This document shows, piece after piece, positions 28,282-37,855 of a stretch of DNA of 64,000 nucleotides (its first letter is position 1; each line of letters begins with the position of its first letter). The notes under the pieces are model-generated. The model did no database searches, was not told the DNA's origin, and saw only the letters and a list, made by a program, of their open reading frames with translations. Origin of the DNA: Agaribacterium haliotis. GTDB taxonomy: Bacteria; Pseudomonadota; Gammaproteobacteria; Pseudomonadales; Cellvibrionaceae. Position numbers and translations under genes: made by a program. The stretch lies in contig NZ_NKQJ01000005.1 in NCBI RefSeq assembly GCF_002312815.1, forward strand, positions 1 to 64,000. Direction: 5' to 3'.

Positions 28282-31200
28282 ATGAAACGCCTGACTGCCG
28301 ATTCGAGCCTTGGCCACGTGTGCCTGGCTTTTATTTGTCGCTTGCGCCAATTTTTTTGTTGCTTGGCTGCGATATTAATTCGTATTTTTTTTCGTACACC
28401 TAACATAGGTTTGCCTTTGTGCGCACTGAGATCACCGCGGCCCTTAAGCCAAGCCCGAGCAGGCTTGAATAAATACCTGTTTTTAAGTGTGATTTTGCTG
28501 GCGCTCAGCGCCTGTGGCGGTGAAAGCAAAGCGCTGCTGCCATCGATTCCTGAAATACTGATCAGTCCCAGCGCAAGCGCGACGCCGGTGCCTGAGGCCA
28601 GTGCAACAACATTGCCTGTGATGCCGTCGCCTGTGCCAGTGTTGTCGCCGTCGGCAAGGCCCGAGCCCAGTGGCCAGCCGAGCGTTATGCCGAGCAGTTT
28701 ACCTAGTGCTGAGCCGAGCTCTCTGCCCAGCACACCAGCCTCGCCTTTGCCTTCAGCTTCGCCGGTGCCGACGGCGATGCCAACACCGACACCAACACCA
28801 GCATCAACACCTGAGCAAACGCCTGTGCCGTCACCGAGCCCGGCTTCGCCTGTTGATGACAATATTAGCAATGCGCAAAACAATTTGGCCTTTGCTAAAC
28901 CGGCCACTCAAGACAGCACCTGGTCGCCTTACGCGGCGGCCAGGGCGGTCAATGGTCGCCTCGACGATTATCAGCACACCCAAAATACGCAAAATGCCTG
29001 GTGGCAAGTCGATCTTGGGCAGCAGCATGCGATCAGCGCGATCGATATTTACAATCGTGAAAATTGCTGTCAGGAGCGGCTCAATAATTTTTATGTACTG
29101 GTCTCGGCCGAGCCTTTTGTTTCTGAAGAATTGCAAGCGAGCTTAGCTCAAGAGGGTGTGCTGGCGATTCATGTCGATGCAGTTGGTGAGCATATAACGC
29201 TCGATCTGGATAAACACGCGCGCTATTTGCGTGTGCAGCTGCTCGGCAAAGGTTATTTACATATGGCGGAGTTTGCCGTTCGCGGTGAAAAACTCGCGCC
29301 AGAACCGCAAATTAGCGGCCTGCCCGAAAGTGGCGAGCTGATCGCGGGCGACTCGCTGAGTATTTCTGTGAGCACTGCGGACGACAGCGCGGTGCAGAGC
29401 ATCGATCTTTTTCTTAACGACGTACTCGTTCGCACGGAAACGCAGTTGCCGTTTACCTGGAACGCCGAGATGCAAGACGATGCGCTGTTGCAAAATTTGG
29501 CCGCAGGTAGCTATCGTTTAAAGGCCTTGCTTACTGATGTGCAGGGGCGCAAAGCCGAGCAGGTCGTTGAATTTCAGGTTGCGCAAAAGCTCGATGAAGA
29601 CTGCGAGCCGCACGAGGCCATTCGCTATATTGAACAAACTTGTGCGAACTCCGCCTGCCACGGCGGCGGTGCCTATCCGCTGTTGACGAAGGCCGGCATC
29701 GCTGTGCTTGGCGAGCTTGAAAGTAAAATTAAACCCGGTGAAAAAATGCTGGTGGCCGGTGACCCCGCAACAAGCTGGCTGCACAAAAAAATGGATGGCT
29801 CTCAGGGCGACGGCGGTGGCGCGCTGATGCCGCTTGGTGCCGCCTCGCCAAGTGATGGCATGTCGGTGGTGACCCAGTGGATACTCGACGGCGCCAAGAC
29901 CTGTGACGCTGAACCTGACGATACGCCGGTCAGTCACCCGAATGCGCTCGATCAAACACGCTTGTTCAGCTGCGCCTCAGCCTCGGCTCAGCGCTCATCG
30001 CCAGCGCGCATGCGCCGTATTCTGGGCGATGAATACAGCAGCGCTTCGCAGTATCGCCGCGACGATATTGAAGTGCTTGAGCGCAGCGCCGGCGCGTATT
30101 TTTCAACCGAAGGCGCCGGTCTTTCGCTGGATCCGGGAACGGTTGAGTTATTGTTCTTAACTAAATTTAATTTCTTGCGACCGTGGACGGAAAACAACGT
30201 CAACGGTTGGCGCAGCATGTACAAGCTCGAAGGTGTACACAAACATGAAGATTTTGAGTGCATGTTTAAAAGCGGCACGGTCAGCGATGCCTGTCGCGAT
30301 GCTTACGTTGCCTTAATTCTGGAAAAGCGCGCGCTGTTTCGCACACCTACAACAGAAGAAACCAGCTTAATTCGCGAGGTGCTCGACAACGCACTTGCGC
30401 AAAATACCTCGCGAAAAAAAGCGCTGGAACTTACCGTGTTTACCGCCAGTTTACTGCCCGGTGCGCTGTTTCGCTCCGAGCTCGGTGACGAGCAGGGGCG
30501 CCTGCGTGCCGATGAATTGGCCCTGGCTTTAGCTGCGGTGTTGTCACCGTTCCCGGTCGGCGCGCCGTTTTTTTCCGATGAATTATTTGCCTCGGATCCA
30601 GATGCCGACGACCGTTCGCGCGGGCGCTTTGGTGCCATTAAAAAAGCCGCCGAAGACGGCAGTATTTTTGACCCGGAGGTGCGCAAGGCACTGCTGCGAA
30701 AATACGCCTTTGGTGTCAGTACCGAGCGGCCAGATCTGGTTAGGCCTCACAACGAATTTGATGCCCATGCTAACTGGCGCGGCGCGTATTGGTTGGCGCC
30801 AAATATTCAGAAATTCTTTCGCGAGTGGTTGGATTATGACGAAATTACCTTTAAACAGTCCGCGGCGAGTACCTCGGCGTTTGAAGATGTTTTCAGCGTG
30901 AATAATTTCTACAGCTTTTTTATTGCCGAAAGTGGCGCAGTGAACAGCCGCAAGCGCGGTCGGCAGCCGATGCTGGCCGATGCGCTCGACGATGTTATTG
31001 CAAGGGTGGTGATTGAAACGGATGCCGATGATACGGATGTGTTTCGCGAATTAATGAGCACCAACCGTTTTATGCTGCCGGCCAATATTGGGGCCGAGTT
31101 GCAAAATATCGCTGAAGATCGCATAGAAAAACGCTTTGGCATGGTTTACAACAGCGATGAAGCGATCAGTAAAGACCGCAGCGAGCGCTGGAAACAACTG

Positions 31201-31824
31201 CCCGAGCGCACCGGCGTTTTAACGCACCCGGCCTGGCTCGCCGCACACGGCGACGCCAACGAAGACGGCCCGAGCTTAGTGCTGCGCGGTAAATGGATAC
31301 GCGAGCACTTGTTTTCGCAAAGTGTGCCCTCGCTTGAATTTGTTATGGTCGATGCGCAGTTGGCGCCATCTCACCCGGATGTCAGTGCCCGTGAGCGCGT
31401 ACGCCAGGCGACGGAAACCGGGCCGAGTGCCGCGGCGTGTCGCGGCTGCCACGAGAAAATGAATTCGCTCGGTTTGCCGTTTGAAGACTTTAACCACGCC
31501 GGTTTTGTCCGCGCCTACGACAGGGGAGACGGCGGCGTTGATTCGAGCACGGTCATCAACAATTTGCCGGATGAACAATTAAATCGAAGTTACACCAGCG
31601 GCAAAGAGTTTTTAACGGCGCTGTCCGAATCCAATTACGCCAGGCGCGGATTTATTCGCCAAAGTTTTCGCTATTTTATGGGCCGCGCCGAACGCATTGA
31701 AGACAGTTGTACCTTGGTTGAGATGGAAAGCGCGCTTGATCAAAACGGCTCATTTATCGATATGCTGCAAGCATTGGTTGCCAGCGAAACATTCACTCAC
31801 CGCAGTCACGGAGCCGCACAATGA
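28282..31824 (+). CDS. DUF1592/DUF1588/DUF1585 lipoprotein with discoidin domain and cytochrome-like motifs
   Basis: A 1180-residue secreted protein. LLALSACGG is a lipobox. A Pro/Ser linker (about 95-195) is followed by a discoidin-like carbohydrate-binding domain (NLAFAKPATQDSTWSPYAAA) and an Ig-like domain. A CX4CH motif (CANSACHGG) resembles a damaged haem site. The DUF1592 block follows, then DUF1588 (RTGVLTHPAWLAAH) with a true CXXCH (CRGCH), then DUF1585 (FIRQSFRYFMGR). The ATG at 28282 leaves 70 odd residues before the signal; TTG at 28465 would give a textbook lipoprotein leader (NKYLFLSVILLALSAC), so the start is uncertain. It is coupled by ATGA overlap to the DUF1552 gene. Such pairs are common in Planctomycetes and other polymer degraders; function is unknown. 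Confidence 0.85.
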   Translation: MKRLTADSSLGHVCLAFICRLRQFFCCLAAILIRIFFRTPNIGLPLCALRSPRPLSQARAGLNKYLFLSVILLALSACGGESKALLPSIPEILISPSASATPVPEASATTLPVMPSPVPVLSPSARPEPSGQPSVMPSSLPSAEPSSLPSTPASPLPSASPVPTAMPTPTPTPASTPEQTPVPSPSPASPVDDNISNAQNNLAFAKPATQDSTWSPYAAARAVNGRLDDYQHTQNTQNAWWQVDLGQQHAISAIDIYNRENCCQERLNNFYVLVSAEPFVSEELQASLAQEGVLAIHVDAVGEHITLDLDKHARYLRVQLLGKGYLHMAEFAVRGEKLAPEPQISGLPESGELIAGDSLSISVSTADDSAVQSIDLFLNDVLVRTETQLPFTWNAEMQDDALLQNLAAGSYRLKALLTDVQGRKAEQVVEFQVAQKLDEDCEPHEAIRYIEQTCANSACHGGGAYPLLTKAGIAVLGELESKIKPGEKMLVAGDPATSWLHKKMDGSQGDGGGALMPLGAASPSDGMSVVTQWILDGAKTCDAEPDDTPVSHPNALDQTRLFSCASASAQRSSPARMRRILGDEYSSASQYRRDDIEVLERSAGAYFSTEGAGLSLDPGTVELLFLTKFNFLRPWTENNVNGWRSMYKLEGVHKHEDFECMFKSGTVSDACRDAYVALILEKRALFRTPTTEETSLIREVLDNALAQNTSRKKALELTVFTASLLPGALFRSELGDEQGRLRADELALALAAVLSPFPVGAPFFSDELFASDPDADDRSRGRFGAIKKAAEDGSIFDPEVRKALLRKYAFGVSTERPDLVRPHNEFDAHANWRGAYWLAPNIQKFFREWLDYDEITFKQSAASTSAFEDVFSVNNFYSFFIAESGAVNSRKRGRQPMLADALDDVIARVVIETDADDTDVFRELMSTNRFMLPANIGAELQNIAEDRIEKRFGMVYNSDEAISKDRSERWKQLPERTGVLTHPAWLAAHGDANEDGPSLVLRGKWIREHLFSQSVPSLEFVMVDAQLAPSHPDVSARERVRQATETGPSAAACRGCHEKMNSLGLPFEDFNHAGFVRAYDRGDGGVDSSTVINNLPDEQLNRSYTSGKEFLTALSESNYARRGFIRQSFRYFMGRAERIEDSCTLVEMESALDQNGSFIDMLQALVASETFTHRSHGAAQ

Positions 31825-33260
31825 ACAACTCGTTAATTAAACTTTTGTTCTCGCCAAAAGCGGTGAGTCTGTCGCGCCGCAGCTTGTTAACCGGTGCCGC
31901 CAGCACCGCCGGTTTGACTTTGTTCCCGCTGTTAAATCAACTGGCTCTGGCGAACACAGTAAAACCGCGGCGCTTTGTGTTTTTTGTTGAAGGCAATGGT
32001 GTTGAGCCCATTACCATGCTGGCGCCGAGTGCTCGCCAGGCGCTTAACAACAGTTTTTTAAATGAACTCGCCTCGCACCGCTACTGGTATGAGCAGTACC
32101 GTCACAGCGCGGTGATGGATATAGCCAGCCCGGATTTGGCCGAGGCAAAAAGCTTGGCCTCGCTTGAGGGTTTGGCCGATCGCGCCAGCGTTGTTTTTGG
32201 TCTGTCGTCAAAAATCTCTGGCGGTGGCCACAGTAATTTTCACGGCGCTTTGGCCTGTGCCAAAACCTCAAACCTGGTGCCGGGCGGGCCAACCATCGAT
32301 GCGCTGCTCGCCGCTGCTGTCGGCTCAGAGACACCCTTTGATGCGATGCGCCTCGGTGTAATTAACTCCGGTGCGAGTTTGGATTTTGGCATTACCGCGC
32401 TGCGCCGGGGCAAAGCGTCGCCGGTGGTTATGAACCCGAATACGGCGCGCACCATCTATTTTGCGCCGGCGGTTGATGCCGTTGGTTTTTCCGAGCGCGC
32501 GCAAGTCTACGATGTTATTCGCCGTGGCATCGACAGCTCACTGCAGCATTTCCCATCCGGAGCTGAGCGCGCCAAATTGGAAGCTTACGCCGAGTCCATT
32601 GATGTGCTCGCCAATCGCCACGACCGGGTTGCCGGCCACTCGTTTGCAACGATGGATATTCCCGGCGCCATCGACACGGCCGACCCGCTTGAAAAGTACG
32701 CGCAGCAGGCCAAGCTTGCCACGGCTGCGCTAATCGGTGGTTTAACCAATGTTGCGGTGCTGCCAATTGGCAGCAGCGGTGAAGGCGCTTTTGATCTTCG
32801 CTACGGCGGCGCTTACAACATTAATCGCCACTCTTTGCACCACCAGGCCGAGACTAAAAGCGGCGAGGGCGGCGGTGAGTTTGCCGATATGATTCACGCA
32901 ATTACCGCAGACAAAATTAAAAACATGACAGACATGGCCAAAGCGCTGGCGGCGACGCCCGACAGCGACGGTGAAGACATGTTGGCCAATACCGTATTGG
33001 TGTATTTACCCGATACCGGAGAGCGCCACCACTCGCGCGCTGCAGAGTGGCCGCTACTTATTATTGGCGGCGAAGCGATGGGCTTAAAGCAGGGTGGGCG
33101 CACCTTGGTGTATCCGGGTATAAAAGAAGATGCCCACCGCCAGCTTTCCAATGTCTGGAATACCATGGGGCACCTTGCCGGCTTGGATTTAAATGATTTT
33201 GGCGCAGAGAGTGAACAAACTCGCAAGGCGCTTGGGCCTTTGTCTGAGCTGATGTCTTAA
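31821..33260 (+). CDS. DUF1552 family exported protein
   Basis: A 479-residue protein with a twin-arginine-type signal (SRRSLLTGAASTAGL), so probably folded before export by Tat. The family belongs to a sulfatase/alkaline-phosphatase-like fold group by general description, and no activity is known. SGGGHSNFHG, LPIGSSGEGAFDL and YLPDTGERHHSRAAEWPLLI are conserved-looking blocks. The start overlaps the DUF1592 stop (ATGA), so the two are made together. Confidence 0.85.
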   Translation: MNNSLIKLLFSPKAVSLSRRSLLTGAASTAGLTLFPLLNQLALANTVKPRRFVFFVEGNGVEPITMLAPSARQALNNSFLNELASHRYWYEQYRHSAVMDIASPDLAEAKSLASLEGLADRASVVFGLSSKISGGGHSNFHGALACAKTSNLVPGGPTIDALLAAAVGSETPFDAMRLGVINSGASLDFGITALRRGKASPVVMNPNTARTIYFAPAVDAVGFSERAQVYDVIRRGIDSSLQHFPSGAERAKLEAYAESIDVLANRHDRVAGHSFATMDIPGAIDTADPLEKYAQQAKLATAALIGGLTNVAVLPIGSSGEGAFDLRYGGAYNINRHSLHHQAETKSGEGGGEFADMIHAITADKIKNMTDMAKALAATPDSDGEDMLANTVLVYLPDTGERHHSRAAEWPLLIIGGEAMGLKQGGRTLVYPGIKEDAHRQLSNVWNTMGHLAGLDLNDFGAESEQTRKALGPLSELMS

Positions 33261-33278
33261 CACGCAGCTGGCCGGTCG

Positions 33279-33662
33279 TTAGTGAGCGCCCGGCCCGGCA
33301 TCACTTTTTGCCGTTGGCTGGCGCCAGATCCACAAGCTGACGCCGATGCCAACCGTCAGCAAAATTACACTGACAACTAGCTTGTTGACGATCAGCATTG
33401 ATAGCAACAAACCCAGCCATAACACGGTGGACATACGACATTTAAGCGGCATCGAAAGCCCCTCGCCATTTTCCCACGCGCGAATAAAGGGCCCGAGTCT
33501 CGGGTGCTGGTGCAGCCAACGGTGAAAGCGTTCGGACGAGCGGGCAAAACACCAGCTGGCACCGAGTAAAAATACGGTGGTTGGAAGAAGGGGGAGGAAA
33601 ATACCGGCAATACCCAGGCCGACTAAGAGCCAGCCCAGAGTAGCTAAAGCTGTTTTTTTCAT
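33279..33662 (-). CDS. YbaN-like inner-membrane protein (DUF454)
   Basis: A 127-residue membrane protein. The N-terminal [20 protein letters not shown] is the DUF454 signature, followed by [12 protein letters not shown]. Four hydrophobic segments are visible. The role is unknown. The gene is convergent with the DUF1552 gene; the ends are 18 bp apart. Confidence 0.88.
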   Translation of the reverse strand: MKKTALATLGWLLVGLGIAGIFLPLLPTTVFLLGASWCFARSSERFHRWLHQHPRLGPFIRAWENGEGLSMPLKCRMSTVLWLGLLLSMLIVNKLVVSVILLTVGIGVSLWIWRQPTAKSDAGPGAH

Positions 33663-33768
33663 TAAGCGTCGCGGTTTATTGTTACTAATGCAAGCTTAGT
33701 CGAGCGCGAGGCCAAACTAAAGTAAGCAGATCAAAACCCGCTTAATGAAAACTTCCGTTGCAGCGTAT

Positions 33769-33987
<219 letters not shown>

Positions 33988-34269
33988 CTATAACACTTTA
34001 ATACTGGGGCGCGCGAGGCAGCCACGTTCCTGTTTGGCGGCTGGTTAAACATCTAGCCGTTAATTGAAAAAGCCATCCTGACTTTTTCGCTACGCGAAAA
34101 GCGGCCGAGTTATCGGTGCTTTCCCGGCAGCGCCGGCGCACGTGGCACTAGCTCTGCCCAACCTCCCTGTTATAGTCTTTATCAATCGTGTTGACGTCTT
34201 ACCTCATGGGGCTTAATTGCCCCAGATCAAGCATGTTGAGCCCTGACTGTGACGGGTTTATTACATAAC

Positions 34270-34806
34270 TTATTGATCGCGAGAATAAGGTAAGCGCGGC
34301 ATATAGGGTTTTATAGATGCAAGAACTGTGTCATAAATTTTGACCGGGTCTGGATTTAAGCCCGCCTCCATGCGCCGACTCAGCAGCGTCATAGGGAATA
34401 TGCAGTGTTCACTGTTATCAACACACACGGCGTGGCTGGCGCCGAGCTCATCTTCATAGACTTGCCAGTGCAAACTTCGGTTCTCGTGTGCATACACATC
34501 GCCCATTGCTGCACCAAAAGCTTGCAAGGTTTGGGTATCTGCATCGGCCAAATGGCCGCGATTAATCATTTGCTGAATCAGGTACAGATCGTTGCGCGTT
34601 TTGCGCAATTGGCGGCCGAGTTTGGCGCGTACAAGATCGTCGGCCAAGCTGCGCTGACGTTCGAGAAATTGCTCGTTCATAAAATTCAAATCGCGAATTT
34701 GCGGTTTGTCGCTCGGCGCTTCAAGTTGGGGGCCAAAGGTGATTTGAGCCTGGGCCACAGGCGCCAGCAAAAAAATAAAAACGAAGGCTAAATTAATTCG
34801 AAACAT
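34270..34806 (-). CDS. Exported DUF3806-like protein
   Basis: A 178-residue protein with a signal peptide (MFRINLAFVFIFLLAPVAQA). The middle is helical and Arg-rich. The C-terminal half (LQAFGAAMGDVYAHEN, then LHWQVYEDELGASHAVCV and IFPMTLLSRRMEAG) resembles DUF3806. ATG 34806 is chosen for the signal peptide; it overlaps the end of the upstream FMN gene by 14 bp, so the two are probably one transcript. Function is unknown. Confidence 0.7.
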   Translation of the reverse strand: MFRINLAFVFIFLLAPVAQAQITFGPQLEAPSDKPQIRDLNFMNEQFLERQRSLADDLVRAKLGRQLRKTRNDLYLIQQMINRGHLADADTQTLQAFGAAMGDVYAHENRSLHWQVYEDELGASHAVCVDNSEHCIFPMTLLSRRMEAGLNPDPVKIYDTVLASIKPYMPRLPYSRDQ

Positions 34807-36274
34807 GGGCAAGTACGGAGCTGTTGCTGAAGTTATCACTGGTATTGATCAGGCTGACATTGGCGCTGTTTAAATCCAGCGCATTGCTGCGCCCGCAACT
34901 GTGGGCGATCAGCTCAACGCTGTCAACGAGGTTAGCATGATAGTTGGCAACGCGGTTTGATTTTAGTTCCGGGTCAAGGCCGCGCTGCATTTTGGCATTG
35001 TGAGTGGTGATACCGGTCGGGCAGCGATTGTTGTGGCACTGCATGGCCTGGATACAGCCGATCGCAAACATAAAACCGCGGGCGCTGACACAAAAGTCTG
35101 CGCCGGCGGCGAGGGCCATGGCCACGGCCGCGGGGTTAATCAGTTTGCCAGAGGCGATTAAACAGATGCGGCCGCTAAGGCCGTGTTTATCGAGCGCTTC
35201 TTTTACCGCCGGTAAGCTGTAGCGAAGGGGCAGGCCAACAAAGTCCATCAGCGGTTGGGGCGCGGCGCCCGAGCCACCTTCGGCGCCATCGACGGTGAAA
35301 AAGTCGGGCCGCTTGTTATTCTCAAGCGCAGCGACTTTTTGACAAAAGCTATCTATCCAGCTGACGTCGCCGAGCACAAATTTGATACCCACGGGTTTAC
35401 CTGTCAGCTGTTTTATCTGTTGGATAAAATCGATAAGCGCCTCGTCGTTATCAATGCCCGGTTGGCGATTGGGGCTGATTGAGGCCTGGCCTTCTTTGAT
35501 GCCGCGAATGTCTGCAATTTCTTTGCTGACTTTGTCGGCCGGCAGGATGCCGCCCTTGCCGGGCTTGGCACCCTGGCTGAGTTTAATTTCGAACATTTTA
35601 ATGTTGTCCATCGCCGCCAGCGTTTTGATTTTTTCTTGATCGATATTGCCGTGTTGATCGCGAACACCGTAGCGCGCCGTACCAATTTGGAAGACCAGGT
35701 CGCAACCGGCGCGGTGATAGGGGCTCAGGCCGCCTTCACCGGTGTTCATCCAGCAGCCGGCTTTGGCAGCGCCCTGGGCCAGCGCGCTGACGGCAACTTT
35801 ACTCAGCGCGCCATAGCTCATACCGCTGATATTAAAATACGACTGCGGCTGGTAGGGCTGTTGGCACAGCGGGCCGATCAGTGCAGGCTGGCTCGTTTCG
35901 ACATCGTCCTCAAGCACGGGATAGGGCGCATTGAGAAAGATGGGCATATTGGCTTTGCTCAAGTCGTTGCTTGAGCCAAAGGCGTTGCTCAACTTGTTTT
36001 TTTTGGCCGCGCGGTAGACCCAATTGCGCAGCGCGCGGTTAAACGGCAGCTCTTCTCTGTCCAGGGCAAAAAAATACTGGCGAAAAAATGTACCGAGGTG
36101 CTCAAAAAGATAGCGAAATCGGCCGATGACCGGGTAATTTCGTCGTATTGTGTGTCTACTTTGTGAAACATCTAGCAGGTATAAAATTACGATGTAAACT
36201 AGCAGCACCAGGATGACGGAGCTGAAAAGAAGGGCGAGGATACCGAGTAGGTTAAAGATTAGGTGCTCGTTCAT
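34793..36274 (-). CDS. FMN-binding glutamate-synthase-family membrane protein
   Basis: A 493-residue protein. One N-terminal transmembrane segment (about 8-35) anchors a TIM-barrel domain like the FMN domain of glutamate synthase GltB. Signatures include NISGMSYGALS, NTGEGGLSPYH, EIKLSQGAKPGKGG, PVGIKFVLGD, FFTVDGAEGGSGAAP and the late Cys region CHNNRCPTGI that in GltB binds a 3Fe-4S cluster. The glutaminase domain is absent, so this is not a full glutamate synthase. The physiological reaction of this family is unknown. Confidence 0.88.
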   Translation of the reverse strand: MNEHLIFNLLGILALLFSSVILVLLVYIVILYLLDVSQSRHTIRRNYPVIGRFRYLFEHLGTFFRQYFFALDREELPFNRALRNWVYRAAKKNKLSNAFGSSNDLSKANMPIFLNAPYPVLEDDVETSQPALIGPLCQQPYQPQSYFNISGMSYGALSKVAVSALAQGAAKAGCWMNTGEGGLSPYHRAGCDLVFQIGTARYGVRDQHGNIDQEKIKTLAAMDNIKMFEIKLSQGAKPGKGGILPADKVSKEIADIRGIKEGQASISPNRQPGIDNDEALIDFIQQIKQLTGKPVGIKFVLGDVSWIDSFCQKVAALENNKRPDFFTVDGAEGGSGAAPQPLMDFVGLPLRYSLPAVKEALDKHGLSGRICLIASGKLINPAAVAMALAAGADFCVSARGFMFAIGCIQAMQCHNNRCPTGITTHNAKMQRGLDPELKSNRVANYHANLVDSVELIAHSCGRSNALDLNSANVSLINTSDNFSNSSVLAHVSN

Positions 36275-36317
36275 TACTGTTTAGCGGCCACGTATAAAAA
36301 TTGTTAGAGGATCTACT

Positions 36318-37172
36318 ATGAAGAAGTTTGGGAAAATTATACTGTCTTTACTCGCCATACTTGTGCTTGTTATTGCTGTAGCGCTTTGGTATGTGTTCTC
36401 CAATCTCAATGAAATTGTTAAAGAGATTGTCGAAAAAGAAGGTTCGGCAGTACTGCAAACGCCGGTCAGTTTAAACCATGTCGATATTAAATTGATGGAC
36501 GCCCGAGCGACGCTTGGCCAGTTTTCGATCAAAAACTACCCGGGCTTTAGTGAAAAGAATCTCGCCGGCTTCGATGACATTACCGTTGCCATGGACCCTG
36601 CAACCCTTGAAGGCAAGGTGATAGTGCTCGATGAAATTGTGATCGATGGCGTTAATGTGGTTGCCGAACAAAAAGGCAAAAGCACCAATATTCAGACTCT
36701 GCTAGACAAATTGCCTAAATCCGACAGCGCTGACAGTGAAACTTCGGCAGACAGCAGCACAAGTGAAGAGCCTTTGCTGGCGATTAATAAACTGCGCTTT
36801 ACCAATAACTCACTGAAGTTTGTTACTGAGAAATGGGGCTCTAAAACCCTGAAGATGCCGGATATTGTGCAAAACAATATTGGCAGTGCCAGCCACGGCC
36901 TAACGCCTAAGCAGGTGACCGAAGCGATTATTAAACCGCTGCTTGAACAGGCAAAGAAAAGTGTTAAAGACGCCGCTGAACAAATGGCGCGCGAACACCT
37001 TGAAGATCAGTACGGCGAGCAGATCGACGACGCCAAGAAGCAGCTTAAAGATAAACAAGATGAGCTGCAGGCCGATGCCGATGCCAAACAAGCCGAACTC
37101 GAGGCCCAGGCTAAGGACAAACAAAAAGATATGGAAGACCAGGCAAAAGATAAACTGAAAAAACTGTTTTAA
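36318..37172 (+). CDS. AsmA-like envelope protein with C-terminal coiled coil
   Basis: A 284-residue protein. One N-terminal transmembrane segment (about 5-28) is followed by an AsmA-like region (NEIVKEIVEKEGSAVLQTPV, VDIKLMDARATLGQFSI), a Ser/Asp-rich break and a Lys/Glu/Asp/Gln-rich coiled coil (about 205-284) with KDKQKD-type repeats. AsmA-type proteins act at the inner membrane facing the periplasm, some in lipid transport. The stop and the next start overlap as TAATG. Function is inferred from fold resemblance only. Confidence 0.65.
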   Translation: MKKFGKIILSLLAILVLVIAVALWYVFSNLNEIVKEIVEKEGSAVLQTPVSLNHVDIKLMDARATLGQFSIKNYPGFSEKNLAGFDDITVAMDPATLEGKVIVLDEIVIDGVNVVAEQKGKSTNIQTLLDKLPKSDSADSETSADSSTSEEPLLAINKLRFTNNSLKFVTEKWGSKTLKMPDIVQNNIGSASHGLTPKQVTEAIIKPLLEQAKKSVKDAAEQMAREHLEDQYGEQIDDAKKQLKDKQDELQADADAKQAELEAQAKDKQKDMEDQAKDKLKKLF

Positions 37173-37855
37173 TGCTTGAACTGGCCTCACTTGTTGTCGA
37201 TGAGACAGAACACTTCTGGCTGTTGGATAAGCCGGTTGACGTTGCTGTCAACGATGACGCTGATCACGCCGGTTTGATCAGTCAGTTTAAAGGGGGCTTT
37301 GGTCTGACTCAGGCCCACCCGGTGCACCGCCTCGACAAAGCCACCAGCGGTTTATTGCTGGTGGCCAAACACGCCGAGGCGAATGCAGCGCTGAGTCAGG
37401 CCTTCCAACAGCGCGCGGTTGACAAGCGCTACCTTGCGGTTGTTCGGGCCAAACCCGGGCAAAAAATTAAAAAGAAGTCCGGTCTGATAAAAGGCGATAT
37501 GAAGCCGAGTCGCTCGGGCAGCTGGAAGTTGTGCAGCTCGCACGAAAACCCGGCCATAACACGCTTTGTTAGTTTTGCGTTGGGCGAGCGGCGCCGTCTT
37601 TGCTGGTTAAAACCGAGCACGGGCAAAACCCACCAGCTGCGTGTTGCCATGAAAGCGCTGGCTGCACCTATTGTTGGCGATCAGCGCTACGGTAGCGAGC
37701 CGGCCAGTCGCCTACATTTACACTCGGCCTACTTAGCTTTTACCCTGTTTGGCCAGCATTACGCCTACTATCGCTGGCCTGCAAGCGGCGAGTTTTTTCA
37801 CTGTGCTGAGGCACTTGAGCACAACAATAAAGATGTTTTACTTAAAAGCCTTTAG
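37172..37855 (+). CDS. RluA-family pseudouridine synthase
   Basis: A 227-residue enzyme of the RluA family. The catalytic loop HPVHRLDKATSGLLLVAK contains the active-site Asp. LKPSTGKTHQLRVAMKALA and GDQRYG are the other conserved blocks. No S4 domain is present. The target uridine cannot be read from sequence. Its stop codon lies inside the first unit of the 18-bp repeat array that begins the next gene. Confidence 0.9.
   Translation: MLELASLVVDETEHFWLLDKPVDVAVNDDADHAGLISQFKGGFGLTQAHPVHRLDKATSGLLLVAKHAEANAALSQAFQQRAVDKRYLAVVRAKPGQKIKKKSGLIKGDMKPSRSGSWKLCSSHENPAITRFVSFALGERRRLCWLKPSTGKTHQLRVAMKALAAPIVGDQRYGSEPASRLHLHSAYLAFTLFGQHYAYYRWPASGEFFHCAEALEHNNKDVLLKSL

Noticed and set aside
28188..28907. 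239-codon minus-strand frame rich in Gly, Val, Leu and Ala opposite the DUF1592 lipoprotein
   Set aside because: It is the antisense of the Pro/Ser-rich linker; the composition follows from the repeat and no protein features are present.
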